A DNA stretch of 64,000 nucleotides from Ottowia massiliensis (GTDB taxonomy: Bacteria; Pseudomonadota; Gammaproteobacteria; Burkholderiales; Burkholderiaceae_C), in the NCBI RefSeq assembly GCF_900240305.1, contig NZ_LT964854.1, positions 992,001-1,056,000 on the forward strand, read 5' to 3'. Numbering within the stretch: position 1 is the stretch's first letter; every line of letters begins with the position of its first letter. The position numbers and the translations under genes were made by a program. Positions 17,574 to 25,130 of the stretch are shown here, piece after piece. Below the pieces are notes generated by a model. It was not told the DNA's origin, did no database searches, and saw only the letters and a list, made by a program, of their open reading frames with translations.

Positions 17574-19385
17574 TTACAGCTGCATTTCGTGCTCGTGAAA
17601 GCGCCGCAGGCTGCTGCGGTGGGCGATGCTCACGAGGGTGAGGCCGGGCAGGTCGCGGGTGAGGCGGGCGTAGAGGCGCTCTTCGGTTTCTTCGTCCAGG
17701 GCGCTGGTGGCTTCGTCCAGAAAGAGCCAGCGGGGGCGGTGCAGCCAGATGCGGGCAAAGGCCAGGCGCTGCTGCTCGCCGGGGGAGAGCTGGCGCGCCC
17801 AGTGGGCGCTTTCGTGCAGGCGGTGCGTGAGGGCGGGCAGGCAGGCCCAGCGCAGGGCGGCCTGGCAGTCGTCGTCGCTGAAGGCGGTTTCGAGGGCGGG
17901 GTAGGCCAGGCAGGCGCGCAGGGTGCCTGCGGGCAGGTAGCTTTGCTGGGGCACGAAGAGGGTTTCGGCGCGGGGGGCTGCCGCAGCGCCGGGCGCTGTG
18001 GCTGTTTTGGGCGTTTCAGCGGTTTCGGGCGCTTCAGCGGTTCCGGGCGGGGTGGCGATGTGGCCGTGGCCGTGCGTCCACAGGCCGGCCAGGGCGCGCA
18101 GCAGGGTGCTTTTGCCTGCGCCGGAGGGGCCGCGCAGCATCCAGCGCTCGCCGGGGGCGATGCGCCAGTTCACCACGGGGGTGAGGGGCCGCCCGCCGGG
18201 GCCGAGGGCTTGCACGCCTTGCAGGGCGTAGCCGCTGGCGGCGGGGCCGCGCTGGCGGGTGATGCGGGGGGCGCTGGCCGTTGCGCCGCTGGCGGCTTGC
18301 AAGGCGGCGTCAAATTCGGCCAGGCGCGCCAGGGCCGAGCGTAGCAGGGCGAGGTCTTTGTATTTGTAGATGAACCACGAGAGGGCCACGCGCACGCGCA
18401 TGAAGCTTTGGATGAGCTGGGTGAGGTCGCCCAGGGTGATGATGCCTTTGAACAGGCGCGGGCCTTGCAGCATGTAGGGCACGAGCGCGCCGACTTCGGT
18501 GTAGGTGTTGTCGGCGATGGTGATGCGCTTGGTGTAGTTCATGATGTCGCGCCAGTTGCGGCGCACGGCGGCGAAGCGGGCCGAAAGGCGCGCTCTTTCG
18601 GCGCTTTCGCCGCCGTAGAGGGCGATTTGTTCGGCGCTTTCGCGGATGCGCAGCAGCGCGGCGCGAAAGTCGGCTTCGGCCTGCTGCTGGCGGTAGTCGA
18701 TTTGCACCATGCGGCCGCCGATTTTTTCAATGGCCCACGAGCCACCCAGCGCGTAGATGAAGGCCACCCAAAGCATGTAGCCGGGCACTTGCAGCGTTTG
18801 GCCCCCAAGGGTGATGGCCAGTGCGCCCGACAGGCCCCAGACGATGGCCGAGAAGGTCAAGAGGCTGACGAAGTTGCTGATCAGCCCCAGCCCCAGGGTG
18901 AGCGTGCCGCTGGCGACCATGCGCAGGTCTTCGGCCACGCGCTGGTCGGCGTTTTCAAGGCCGCCGCCGCGATGGCCGCCGCCTTCGCCCTGATCGCCCT
19001 GATCGCCCTGATCGCCCTGATCGCGCTCCAGCCGCCAGAAGGCGTTGCCCGCCAGCCAGCGGCGCAGGTGTTCTTCGGTCATCCAGGCGCGCCAGCGCAT
19101 TTCCAGCGATTGCGCCAGCCAGGTGCGGGCGGTGTTGAGCACCAGCCCCGTGAGCGCCAGCGCGGCCAGCGCGGCCAGTTGCGGCCAGAAGGCGGCTTCG
19201 TTGAGCTGCTGGAGCGCGTCGTAGAAGTCTTTTTGCCAGTAGGTGATGCGCGCGGCGCGCCACACCAGCGCCAGATCCAGCGCGATGACGGCGGCCAGCA
19301 GCCGCCAGCCCGGCCCGCTGTCGGGCGAGACCCAGTAGGCGCGGATGATGGGCCACGCGCCCGCGCGCGAAGCGGGGGCGCTCAT
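17574..19385 (-). CDS. SbmA/BacA-type ABC transporter (fused permease and ATPase)
   Basis: A 603-residue inner-membrane ABC protein of the ABC_membrane_2 (YddA/SbmA-like) type. The N-terminal part has several membrane helices (LLAAVIALDLALVWRAA, FWPQLAALAALALTGLVL) and the family motifs ITYWQKDFYDALQ, NADQRVAEDL and ALGGSWAIEKIGGRMVQIDY. The ATPase follows: Walker A LRGPSGAGKSTLLRALAGLW near residue 420, signature LSPGEQQRLAFAR and Walker B RWLFLDEATSALDEETEERL. Relatives import peptides, vitamin B12 or long-chain acyl compounds; the substrate here is unknown. Two low-complexity inserts stand out: DQGDQGDQGDQG in a loop between helices, and an Ala/Thr/Pro stretch before LFVPQQ. Confidence 0.87.
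   Translation of the reverse strand: MSAPASRAGAWPIIRAYWVSPDSGPGWRLLAAVIALDLALVWRAARITYWQKDFYDALQQLNEAAFWPQLAALAALALTGLVLNTARTWLAQSLEMRWRAWMTEEHLRRWLAGNAFWRLERDQGDQGDQGDQGEGGGHRGGGLENADQRVAEDLRMVASGTLTLGLGLISNFVSLLTFSAIVWGLSGALAITLGGQTLQVPGYMLWVAFIYALGGSWAIEKIGGRMVQIDYRQQQAEADFRAALLRIRESAEQIALYGGESAERARLSARFAAVRRNWRDIMNYTKRITIADNTYTEVGALVPYMLQGPRLFKGIITLGDLTQLIQSFMRVRVALSWFIYKYKDLALLRSALARLAEFDAALQAASGATASAPRITRQRGPAASGYALQGVQALGPGGRPLTPVVNWRIAPGERWMLRGPSGAGKSTLLRALAGLWTHGHGHIATPPGTAEAPETAETPKTATAPGAAAAPRAETLFVPQQSYLPAGTLRACLAYPALETAFSDDDCQAALRWACLPALTHRLHESAHWARQLSPGEQQRLAFARIWLHRPRWLFLDEATSALDEETEERLYARLTRDLPGLTLVSIAHRSSLRRFHEHEMQL
18987..19022 (-). repeat. In-frame 9-bp tandem repeat (4 units)
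   Basis: Four exact GCCCTGATC units on the plus strand encode Asp-Gln-Gly four times on the minus strand inside the ABC transporter gene. It has the same unit length and is similarly confined to a loop as the repeat in the ferric-reductase-like gene. Confidence 0.95.
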
Positions 19386-19403
19386 GTGCGTAGGGGCCTC
19401 GAA

Positions 19404-19497
19404 GGCATCAGAAGGAGGAGCAAATTCAAGGGGGTAGAAACCCCGTTTTGCGCAGTATCCACTAGGACCTCATGCTATTGATAAAGAAGCGAATTCA
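19404..19497 (+). repeat. Dispersed intergenic repeat, copy 6
   Basis: GGAGGAGCAAATTCAAGGGG left end, CTAGGACCTCATGCTA core, AAAGAAGCGAATTC right end. GGGGGTAGAAACCCC forms the central hairpin. It lies between two minus-strand genes, opposite to them. Confidence 0.9.
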
Positions 19498-19503
19498 GAG
19501 ATG

Positions 19504-19526
19504 AAAAACGCCCCGCAAGCGGGGCG
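19504..19526 (-). terminator. Rho-independent terminator of the TonB receptor gene
   Basis: CGCCCCGC and GCGGGGCG form an eight-pair stem with a 2-nt gap. Five A residues on the plus-strand left side become the U-run of a minus-strand transcript. It lies about 134 bp after the receptor stop codon. Confidence 0.8.
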
Positions 19527-19659
19527 CGGGCGCTCAGGGCCTGCCCATGATCTGGCCGCGAGGGGCGAAGGCGCGGATCGGAATGGACTGCGAGGCAGCA
19601 GACCGCCCGGATCCGCACCCCATCCATGCTTTCCGCCCCCACGGACTGCGAGCGGGTTT

Positions 19660-21828
19660 TCAGAACTGCGCGCGCAGCGTGAGCTGGAAGTTGCGCGGAT
19701 CGCCGTAGGTGTTGTAGGTGCCCAAGCCGCCCAGGCGGGTGTAGTAGGTGCGGTCAAACAGGTTGTTGGCGTTGAGCTGCACGTCCCAGTGGCTGTTGAT
19801 GCGGTAGCGCGCCATCAGGCTGGCGACGGCGTAGCCGCCCTGGCGGCGTTGTGAATTGGCCTCGGAGGCGCTGGCGCTGTAGGCATTGACGCCCAGCCCC
19901 ACGCTCAGGCCCTGGAGCGGGCCGGATTCAAAGTGCCGCATGCCCCAGAGCTTGAGGATGTGGCGCGGCTCCCAGAAACGGAATTTCAGGCCCTGGTTGC
20001 GCGCGTCTTTGGTGTATTTGGAGTTCTGGCGCGTGTAACCGGCCTGCACTTCCCAGCCGGGCGCGGGGCGGCCCACCACTTCCACGTCCCAGCCCCGGCT
20101 TTGCACTTCGCCGTCATTGACGTAGTAGTCGGGGTTTTGCAAATCGGTGCGCGCGCGATTGACATCGCGCATGTCGTACACCGAGGCCGTCAGCAGCAAG
20201 CGCCCGTCCATGAATCCGGCCTTGGCGCCCAGTTCAAACTGGCGGCCTTCGCGCGGCTTGAGTGTTTCGCCACTGACGGTTTGCTCGTCTTGCGGAGCGA
20301 AGATGTCGGAAAAGCTGGCATACGCTGTCCAGACCGGGTTGATGTCATACAGCACGGCGGCATAGGGCGTGAAGTGGCCGCTGACGCGCTCGCCGCCCGC
20401 TTCCCAGGGCGTGGGCGTGGCGGGCCAGTTGCTGCGGCTGCGCGTTTTGTACCAACTCCAGCGCCCGCCCAGCACGACGGTCAGCGGCTCGGCCGCGCGC
20501 AGGCGAAGCTGGCCATACACGCCGCTTTGGCGCGTGTCGGTATCGCCGCCCTGGGTGTAGGGGCGGCGCGGGTCGGGCACGAGGTCGTGGCGGCCAAAGG
20601 GCACGTTGTCCGTGACGATGCGCTGACGCCCCAGGCCAAAGCCCTGGTAAGACTGATCCCACTTCTCGCTCTGGTAGCCAAACAGGGCGCGGTGCTCGCG
20701 GCCCCACAGGGTGAAGGGGCCGCTGGCATACACATCCACGGAATGGCGGGTGTTTTCGTAGTCGCCATAGCGGCTGCGGTAGCTGAGGGTATGGGTGGCG
20801 GGATTCACGCCCGACCAGGTGAAGGCGTCATGAAAGAACTGGTCTTGCTCCAGCCGCATCAGGCGCGCCGTGGCTTGCCAGCCGCTGGCAAAGCGGTGCT
20901 GCGCGTCGGCCACGAACATGCGGTGCGTCCAGCCGCTGCGGTTCCAGTCCGGCGAGGTGTTGGTGCTGCGCGGCACGTTCAGCAGGCCGCCCGAAGTCCA
21001 TGCGGGCAGGCCCGACATGCCCGCCCGCAGGCGGTCGCGCTGGTAAGCGGCGGAGAGCGACAGGGTGGTTTGCGGCGTGGCGTCCCAATCCAGCGTGGCG
21101 TAGCCCACTTGCTTGCTGGTATGCGCGCGCTCGATGGACCAGCCCTTGTCGGTGAGCGCCAGCACGGCGCGGCCGCGCAGCGTGCCGGCGGCGTTCAACG
21201 GCCCCGTCACGTCCACGCTGGCCTGGTGGTTGCGCCAGGTGCCCGTGCCCACGCTGCCTTCCAAGGCAAATGCGTTTTTGGCGCGCTTGCGCACCAGATT
21301 CACCGTGCCGCCCATATCGCCGCCCGAGTTGCCCGCGAACACGCCCGCCGGGCCGCGCAGCACTTCGGCGCGCTCGTAAATGGTCATGTCCAGCTGCTGC
21401 ACGCCGGAAAACGAGTTGTAGGAAGGCACGCCGTCGTAGCTGACGTTCATGTGATAGCCGCGCGAGAGGAACTGGCTCTGGTGCATGTCGTTGCTGATCA
21501 CCGTCACGCCGGTGACCATGTTCAGCGCCTCCGTCACCGTGGCGGCGTTCTGGTCGCGCACGCGCTCGCTGGTGATGACGGAAACCGACTGCGGCACTTC
21601 GCGCGCGCTCAGCCGCTCTTTGCCGCCCACGGTGGTTTTGCTGATGTAGCCGGACGATTCGGCGCTGTCGGTCACGCGCACTTCTTCCAGCGTCTGAATC
21701 TTCTTGGGGTCTTGCGCCTGCTCGTCGGCCACGGATGCCTGCGCCGCCGCCAGCGCGGGAAGGGCCAGCGCCAACGCCAGCGTCAGGGGCCTGAGAGCCA
21801 GGCGCGAGGGGGTTTGATGGAAATTCAT
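19660..21828 (-). CDS. TonB-dependent siderophore receptor
   Basis: A 722-residue outer-membrane beta-barrel receptor. It has a signal peptide (LRPLTLALALALPALAAAQA), a plug domain (REVPQSVSVITSERVRDQNA, ATVTEALNMVTGV, then ERAEVLRGPAGVFAGNSGGD and MGGTVNLVRKR), and a barrel ending in LFDRTYYTRLGG and terminal NFQLTLRAQF with the usual last Phe. The plug motifs are those of ferric-siderophore receptors of the FhuA/FpvA kind; the ligand is unknown. The ATG at 21828 is chosen because the signal peptide follows at once. I do not see a convincing Fur box upstream. A DUF2946 gene lies upstream in the same direction. Confidence 0.92.
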   Translation of the reverse strand: MNFHQTPSRLALRPLTLALALALPALAAAQASVADEQAQDPKKIQTLEEVRVTDSAESSGYISKTTVGGKERLSAREVPQSVSVITSERVRDQNAATVTEALNMVTGVTVISNDMHQSQFLSRGYHMNVSYDGVPSYNSFSGVQQLDMTIYERAEVLRGPAGVFAGNSGGDMGGTVNLVRKRAKNAFALEGSVGTGTWRNHQASVDVTGPLNAAGTLRGRAVLALTDKGWSIERAHTSKQVGYATLDWDATPQTTLSLSAAYQRDRLRAGMSGLPAWTSGGLLNVPRSTNTSPDWNRSGWTHRMFVADAQHRFASGWQATARLMRLEQDQFFHDAFTWSGVNPATHTLSYRSRYGDYENTRHSVDVYASGPFTLWGREHRALFGYQSEKWDQSYQGFGLGRQRIVTDNVPFGRHDLVPDPRRPYTQGGDTDTRQSGVYGQLRLRAAEPLTVVLGGRWSWYKTRSRSNWPATPTPWEAGGERVSGHFTPYAAVLYDINPVWTAYASFSDIFAPQDEQTVSGETLKPREGRQFELGAKAGFMDGRLLLTASVYDMRDVNRARTDLQNPDYYVNDGEVQSRGWDVEVVGRPAPGWEVQAGYTRQNSKYTKDARNQGLKFRFWEPRHILKLWGMRHFESGPLQGLSVGLGVNAYSASASEANSQRRQGGYAVASLMARYRINSHWDVQLNANNLFDRTYYTRLGGLGTYNTYGDPRNFQLTLRAQF

Positions 21829-22085
21829 GATGGGTATCCGGAGGCGCGCGCGGCGCCCCTCTTGTGAAATGGAATGGAAAAGGAATGGAAAAGCGGATCG
21901 CCGCGCGCCTGGGCGCATCAGCCCATGCCGCGCAGGCGCGTGATGCCTTGCAGGCCCGCGCGGCCGCCGCAAGGGCGCGCTGGCAGTCAGCAAGCGTCAG
22001 GGGAAAGTCAGCGGAAAAGAGGGTTTGAGAGGAGGCGCAGACTGGCGCACAGCGGCCAGCGGCCCCGCTTCGCCCAAAAAGGCCG

Positions 22086-22565
22086 TCAAAGGGGCGGCCC
22101 GCGCCCTGGCAAGGCGCGCAGGTGGCGCGCTGCCTCCACGGGCGGCCGCCATGCGGGCGCGGTCAGCACGCGAACCAGGCGCGCCGCGCTGGCTCGCGCC
22201 AGCGCCCCCGCAGGCGCGGGCGGCGCAGGCAGCAGCAGCTGCATGAAGACGCACCACGGGCAGCCCGCAAGCGCAGACTGGGCCAGCGGCTGGAAAGGAG
22301 CGCCGTCCTGGGCTTCGCCTGCCACGGCCACCCACTCCATGCCTTGCGCCGTGCACAGCAGCACCCGCTCGCCCGCCGCTGCGTTCAGCAGGGCCGGATG
22401 CGCCGCCGCCCAGAGTACGAGCAGCGCCGCCGCCAGCGCCCAGAAGCGCCGGGCGGAGACAGGCAGGCGGCACAGCACGCCAGGCCGGGAAAATGCACGA
22501 ACAGTCAAGAAAAGCCCCGAAAACTGCAACAAGACTTGGAAAAAGGTGGCGCAGTGTAGGGGCAT
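22086..22565 (-). CDS. DUF2946-like membrane protein
   Basis: About 159 residues, recognised as DUF2946-like from one hydrophobic segment (FWALAAALLVLWAAAHPALL), the motif LLCTAQGMEWVAVA, the Cys pair GCPWC, and an end in GRGPPL. Members of this family are small, Cys-containing envelope proteins of unknown function, and I recall them near TonB receptors or metal transport genes. The gene lies 257 bp upstream of the siderophore receptor in the same direction. The start is uncertain: 22565 is the first ATG, and no Shine-Dalgarno sequence is clear. Confidence 0.58.
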   Translation of the reverse strand: MPLHCATFFQVLLQFSGLFLTVRAFSRPGVLCRLPVSARRFWALAAALLVLWAAAHPALLNAAAGERVLLCTAQGMEWVAVAGEAQDGAPFQPLAQSALAGCPWCVFMQLLLPAPPAPAGALARASAARLVRVLTAPAWRPPVEAARHLRALPGRGPPL

Positions 22566-22622
22566 GCGCGCCAAAAATCCAGCGTCCGCAAGCTGCCTGC
22601 AAGCCGCCCGAGTGCGGCGTTT

Positions 22623-22651
22623 GGAACCTGTTCAGCGTCTGGCCGTGAGGG
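22623..22651 (-). repeat. Short dispersed motif (AACCTGTTC family)
   Basis: GGAACCTGTTCAGCGTCTGG followed by CCGTGAGGG. It pairs closely with 10635-10663 (AGAACCTGTTCACGG...CCGTGAGGG) and, inverted, with 2684-2704 and 27222-27252. Confidence 0.65.
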
Positions 22652-22806
22652 GGATGCACGAACCTCGCGCTCCGGCAGGGCGTTCGCAAGGCTCCAGAGC
22701 GCCCAAGCCCGTGCTTTTCGTGCTTTTCACGCCTGCGGCGCAGCTTGCACGCAGGCATCTGAAAACGCCGCCGCGCGCCGCTGGCGCTGCTTGCAGTTTT
22801 CTTGAT

Positions 22807-23394
22807 TCAAGATAAGAAGAAAGGCGGCGCGCGGTGTGCCTGCAACAGCACGGCCAGCTCGCCCATGTGGGCGAGCACACGCGACGCGCCTGCGGCCCGC
22901 AGCGGGTGCGGGCTGGCGTGCGGATCGTCTGGCGGGCAGTAGGCCCAGACGGTGCAGCCAGCGGCCACGCCGGCGGTGATGCCGGGCACGGTGTCTTCCA
23001 CGACCAGGCAGCGCCCGGGGCTGACGCGCAAGTGGCGGGCGGCGGCCAGATAGACGTCAGGCGCGGGCTTGCTGGCGGGCATTTCGTGGCCGCTGAAAAC
23101 GGCGGAGCCAAACAAAGGCGCAAGGCCGGTTTGGACCAGCTGCATTTGCACTTTCTGCCGGTCAGCGCCGGAGGCGCAGGCGATGCGGCCGCCAGTGCGG
23201 GCGTGGGCGGCGTGCACGGCTTCGCGCGCGCCGGGCACGGCTTGCAGGCGCGCGGCCAGCTCGGCATTGCGGCGGGCGTAGAAAGCCTGCATCCACGCCT
23301 CCGTCAGGGGCTGGCCGGTGTGCCGCTCGATGACGGTGCGCTGGCTGCGCACGGTGACGCCCAGAAAGCGCGCGCGGCATTCGGCTTCGCTCAT
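22807..23394 (-). pseudogene. HAD-superfamily phosphatase, 5' end missing
   Basis: The frame encodes a subfamily IA haloacid dehalogenase-like hydrolase of the phosphoglucomutase/phosphatase group: motif II-like IACASGADRQKV, SGHEMPASKPAPDVYLAAAR (motif III Lys) and CLVVEDTVPGITAGVAAG (motif IV). The N-terminal DxDG(T/V)L(V/D) catalytic motif, expected about 35 residues before SEAECRARFLG, is absent. Immediately upstream of codon MSEAEC the sequence turns into poly-C and anomalous AT-rich DNA, so the 5' end was probably lost in assembly rather than in the organism. The intact gene is likely functional. Confidence 0.75.
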
Positions 23395-23618
23395 GGCCCC
23401 CCCCCCCCCCGCCAAAAATACACCCACCCACCCCCCGGCGCCCGCCCTCTTTCCCCTTTCCCCCCCCCCCCACCCGACTCCCCTCCCCCAACCCTGCCTC
23501 TTGCTGTCATACAACAAAAAAAAATAGACAATCTCACACAACATATTCTCTACCTTTCTTTTATACACATGTCCTATCCTCATGCAACGNGGGCGGGCGA
23601 GGGGCGGGCGGGGCGGAA
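23395..23618. other. Anomalous low-complexity, adapter-like segment; probable bad join
   Basis: Runs of about 12 C residues occur at 23397-23410 and 23461-23472, followed by AT-rich DNA unlike the surroundings and an N at 23590. Bases 23554-23572 read CTTTCTTTTATACACATGT, matching the 19-bp Tn5/Nextera mosaic end CTGTCTCTTATACACATCT at 16 of 19 positions. The following CCTATCCTCATGCAAC resembles the adapter continuation CCGAGCCCACGAGAC. I read this as error-rich adapter read-through at a contig end, not genomic sequence. Confidence 0.75.
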
Positions 23619-23712
23619 GACATGAAAAAGAGGAGCGAATTCAAGGCCATCAAAAACGGCTTTTGCGCACGTTCGGCTAGGAGGTCATGCTACGAAGTAA
23701 GGAGCAAAATAA
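23619..23712 (+). repeat. Dispersed intergenic repeat, copy 7
   Basis: GAGGAGCGAATTCAAGGCC, CTAGGAGGTCATGCTACGAA and AAGGAGCAAAATAA in order. It lies just after the anomalous segment and downstream of oxyR, opposite in direction to the flanking minus-strand genes. Confidence 0.88.
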
Positions 23713-23737
23713 GGCCGCGAAATGAGGCCGCAGCCGC

Positions 23738-24760
23738 TCACGCCGTCAGCCGTTTGACGCCGGGCAGCTCGCAGGCGTAGATGGCGTTGCGCAGGGCGGC
23801 AATGGCTTCGTAACGGGTGAAGCTGCGCCGCCAGGCAAGGACGATGCGGCGGGTGGGCGCTTGCTGGCCTTCGCCGCGGGCGACAACGGGCAGGTAGCGC
23901 ACATGGGGGTGCATGAAGCTGGTGCGCACGGCGTGGGCCTTCGCGCGCCGGCCTCGCGCGGGCGCGTCCGGCGCGTTGGATGCGTTTGGCGGCTGCCAGT
24001 CTTTGGGCGCGGCCATGCGGGGCACGAGGGTGATGCCCATGCCGGCGGCCACCATGTGCTGAATGGTTTCGAGCGAGGAGCCTTCAAAGCTCTTGCTGAT
24101 GCCCTCGGCGTTGCTGGAAAAAAGGGCGTGCTCGGGGCAGACCTGGAGCACGTGGTCGCGAAAGCAGTGGCCTGCGCCCAGCAAAAGCATGGTTTCGTTC
24201 TTGAGCTGGCGGGTGGTCACGCTGGGCAGCGCGGCCAGCGGATGCGATTCGGGCACGGCGGCCAGGAAAGGCTCGTCGTACAGGGGCGCGATGGCCAGGC
24301 CCGCGTCAGGGAAAGGCTCGGCCAGGATGGCGCAGTCGATATCGCCCGTGCGCAGCATCTCCAGCAGGCGCACGGTGAAGGTTTCCTGCAACAGCAGGGG
24401 CATTTGCGGCGAGAGGCGAATGTTTTGCTGCACCAGATCGGGCAGCAGGTAGGGGCCGATGGTGGGAATGACGCCGAGCTTGAGCGGGCCGCTCAGGGGG
24501 TTTTTGCCGCGCTTGGCAATTTCGCGCACCCCGTTAGCCTGCTCCAGCACGCTTTGGGCCTGGCGCACGATTTCTTCGCCCAGCGGGGTGACGGTGACTT
24601 CTCCCGCGCCGCGCTCGAAAATTTTGACGTCCAGCTCTTCTTCCAGCTTTCTGACGGAAACCGATAGCGTGGGCTGCGAGACGTGGCAGGCCTCGGCGGC
24701 CTTGCCAAAGTGCTTGTGACGGGCCAGTGCGACGATGTATTTGAGTTCAATCAGGGTCAT
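23738..24760 (-). CDS. oxyR: Hydrogen-peroxide-sensing LysR-type regulator OxyR
   Basis: LysR-family activator of peroxide defence genes. The 340-residue product has the N-terminal winged helix (MTLIELKYIVALARHKHFGK, ACHVSQPTLSVSVRKLEEEL). The redox pair sits at Cys199 and Cys208 (GAGHCFRDHVLQVC), the same numbers as in E. coli OxyR, which identifies the gene. An insertion of about 30 residues (DWQPPNASNAPDAPARGRRA onward) sits between VPRMAAPK and VRYLPVV, making the protein longer than the usual 300-310. The ATG at 24760 gives the standard LysR start. The RclA-like oxidoreductase gene lies upstream in the same direction. Confidence 0.95.
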   Translation of the reverse strand: MTLIELKYIVALARHKHFGKAAEACHVSQPTLSVSVRKLEEELDVKIFERGAGEVTVTPLGEEIVRQAQSVLEQANGVREIAKRGKNPLSGPLKLGVIPTIGPYLLPDLVQQNIRLSPQMPLLLQETFTVRLLEMLRTGDIDCAILAEPFPDAGLAIAPLYDEPFLAAVPESHPLAALPSVTTRQLKNETMLLLGAGHCFRDHVLQVCPEHALFSSNAEGISKSFEGSSLETIQHMVAAGMGITLVPRMAAPKDWQPPNASNAPDAPARGRRAKAHAVRTSFMHPHVRYLPVVARGEGQQAPTRRIVLAWRRSFTRYEAIAALRNAIYACELPGVKRLTA

Positions 24761-24999
24761 GGAGGGGCTGTTTTTCTGCGCTTGCCGCCATTTTCGGCGG
24801 TGCGCAGGGCGGCGAGCGCCAGAAAGCGTCTGCAAGAAAGGCAGCCGCCGTGGCTTCAGCGCCCTGGCCCTGGCTGCCGCAGCTCTCCGGAAGCTGCCCC
24901 GGGCTGTCCGGAATACGCGCGGCGGCGGCGTGCCCTCCGCGCCCTGTGCAAGAGGAGCAGGAAAAGCGCCGGGCGCGCAGCCCACAGGTTCGGCCCACT

Positions 25000-25085
25000 A
25001 AAAAAAAGGAGCAAATTCAAGGGGCCAAAACAGTGCCTTGCGCAATCTCCACCAGGACCTCATGCTCCAAATAGAGGAGCAAATG
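25000..25085 (+). repeat. Dispersed intergenic repeat, copy 8
   Basis: AAAAGGAGCAAATTCAAGGG left end, TTGCGCAATCTCCACCAGGA, CCTCATGCT core and AGAGGAGCAAATG right end. It lies between the minus-strand oxyR and rclA-like genes, opposite to them. The rest of the 24761-25130 gap holds no gene I can support. Confidence 0.88.
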
Positions 25086-25130
25086 TTTTGCTCCTCTTGC
25101 CCCGCCTGGGGCCAGCCCTTGCGCCGTCTC

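Noticed and set aside
21829..21895. A Fur box upstream of the siderophore receptor
   Set aside because: I see only an 11-bp tandem GGAATGGAAAA duplication here, not the GATAATGATAATCATTATC pattern.
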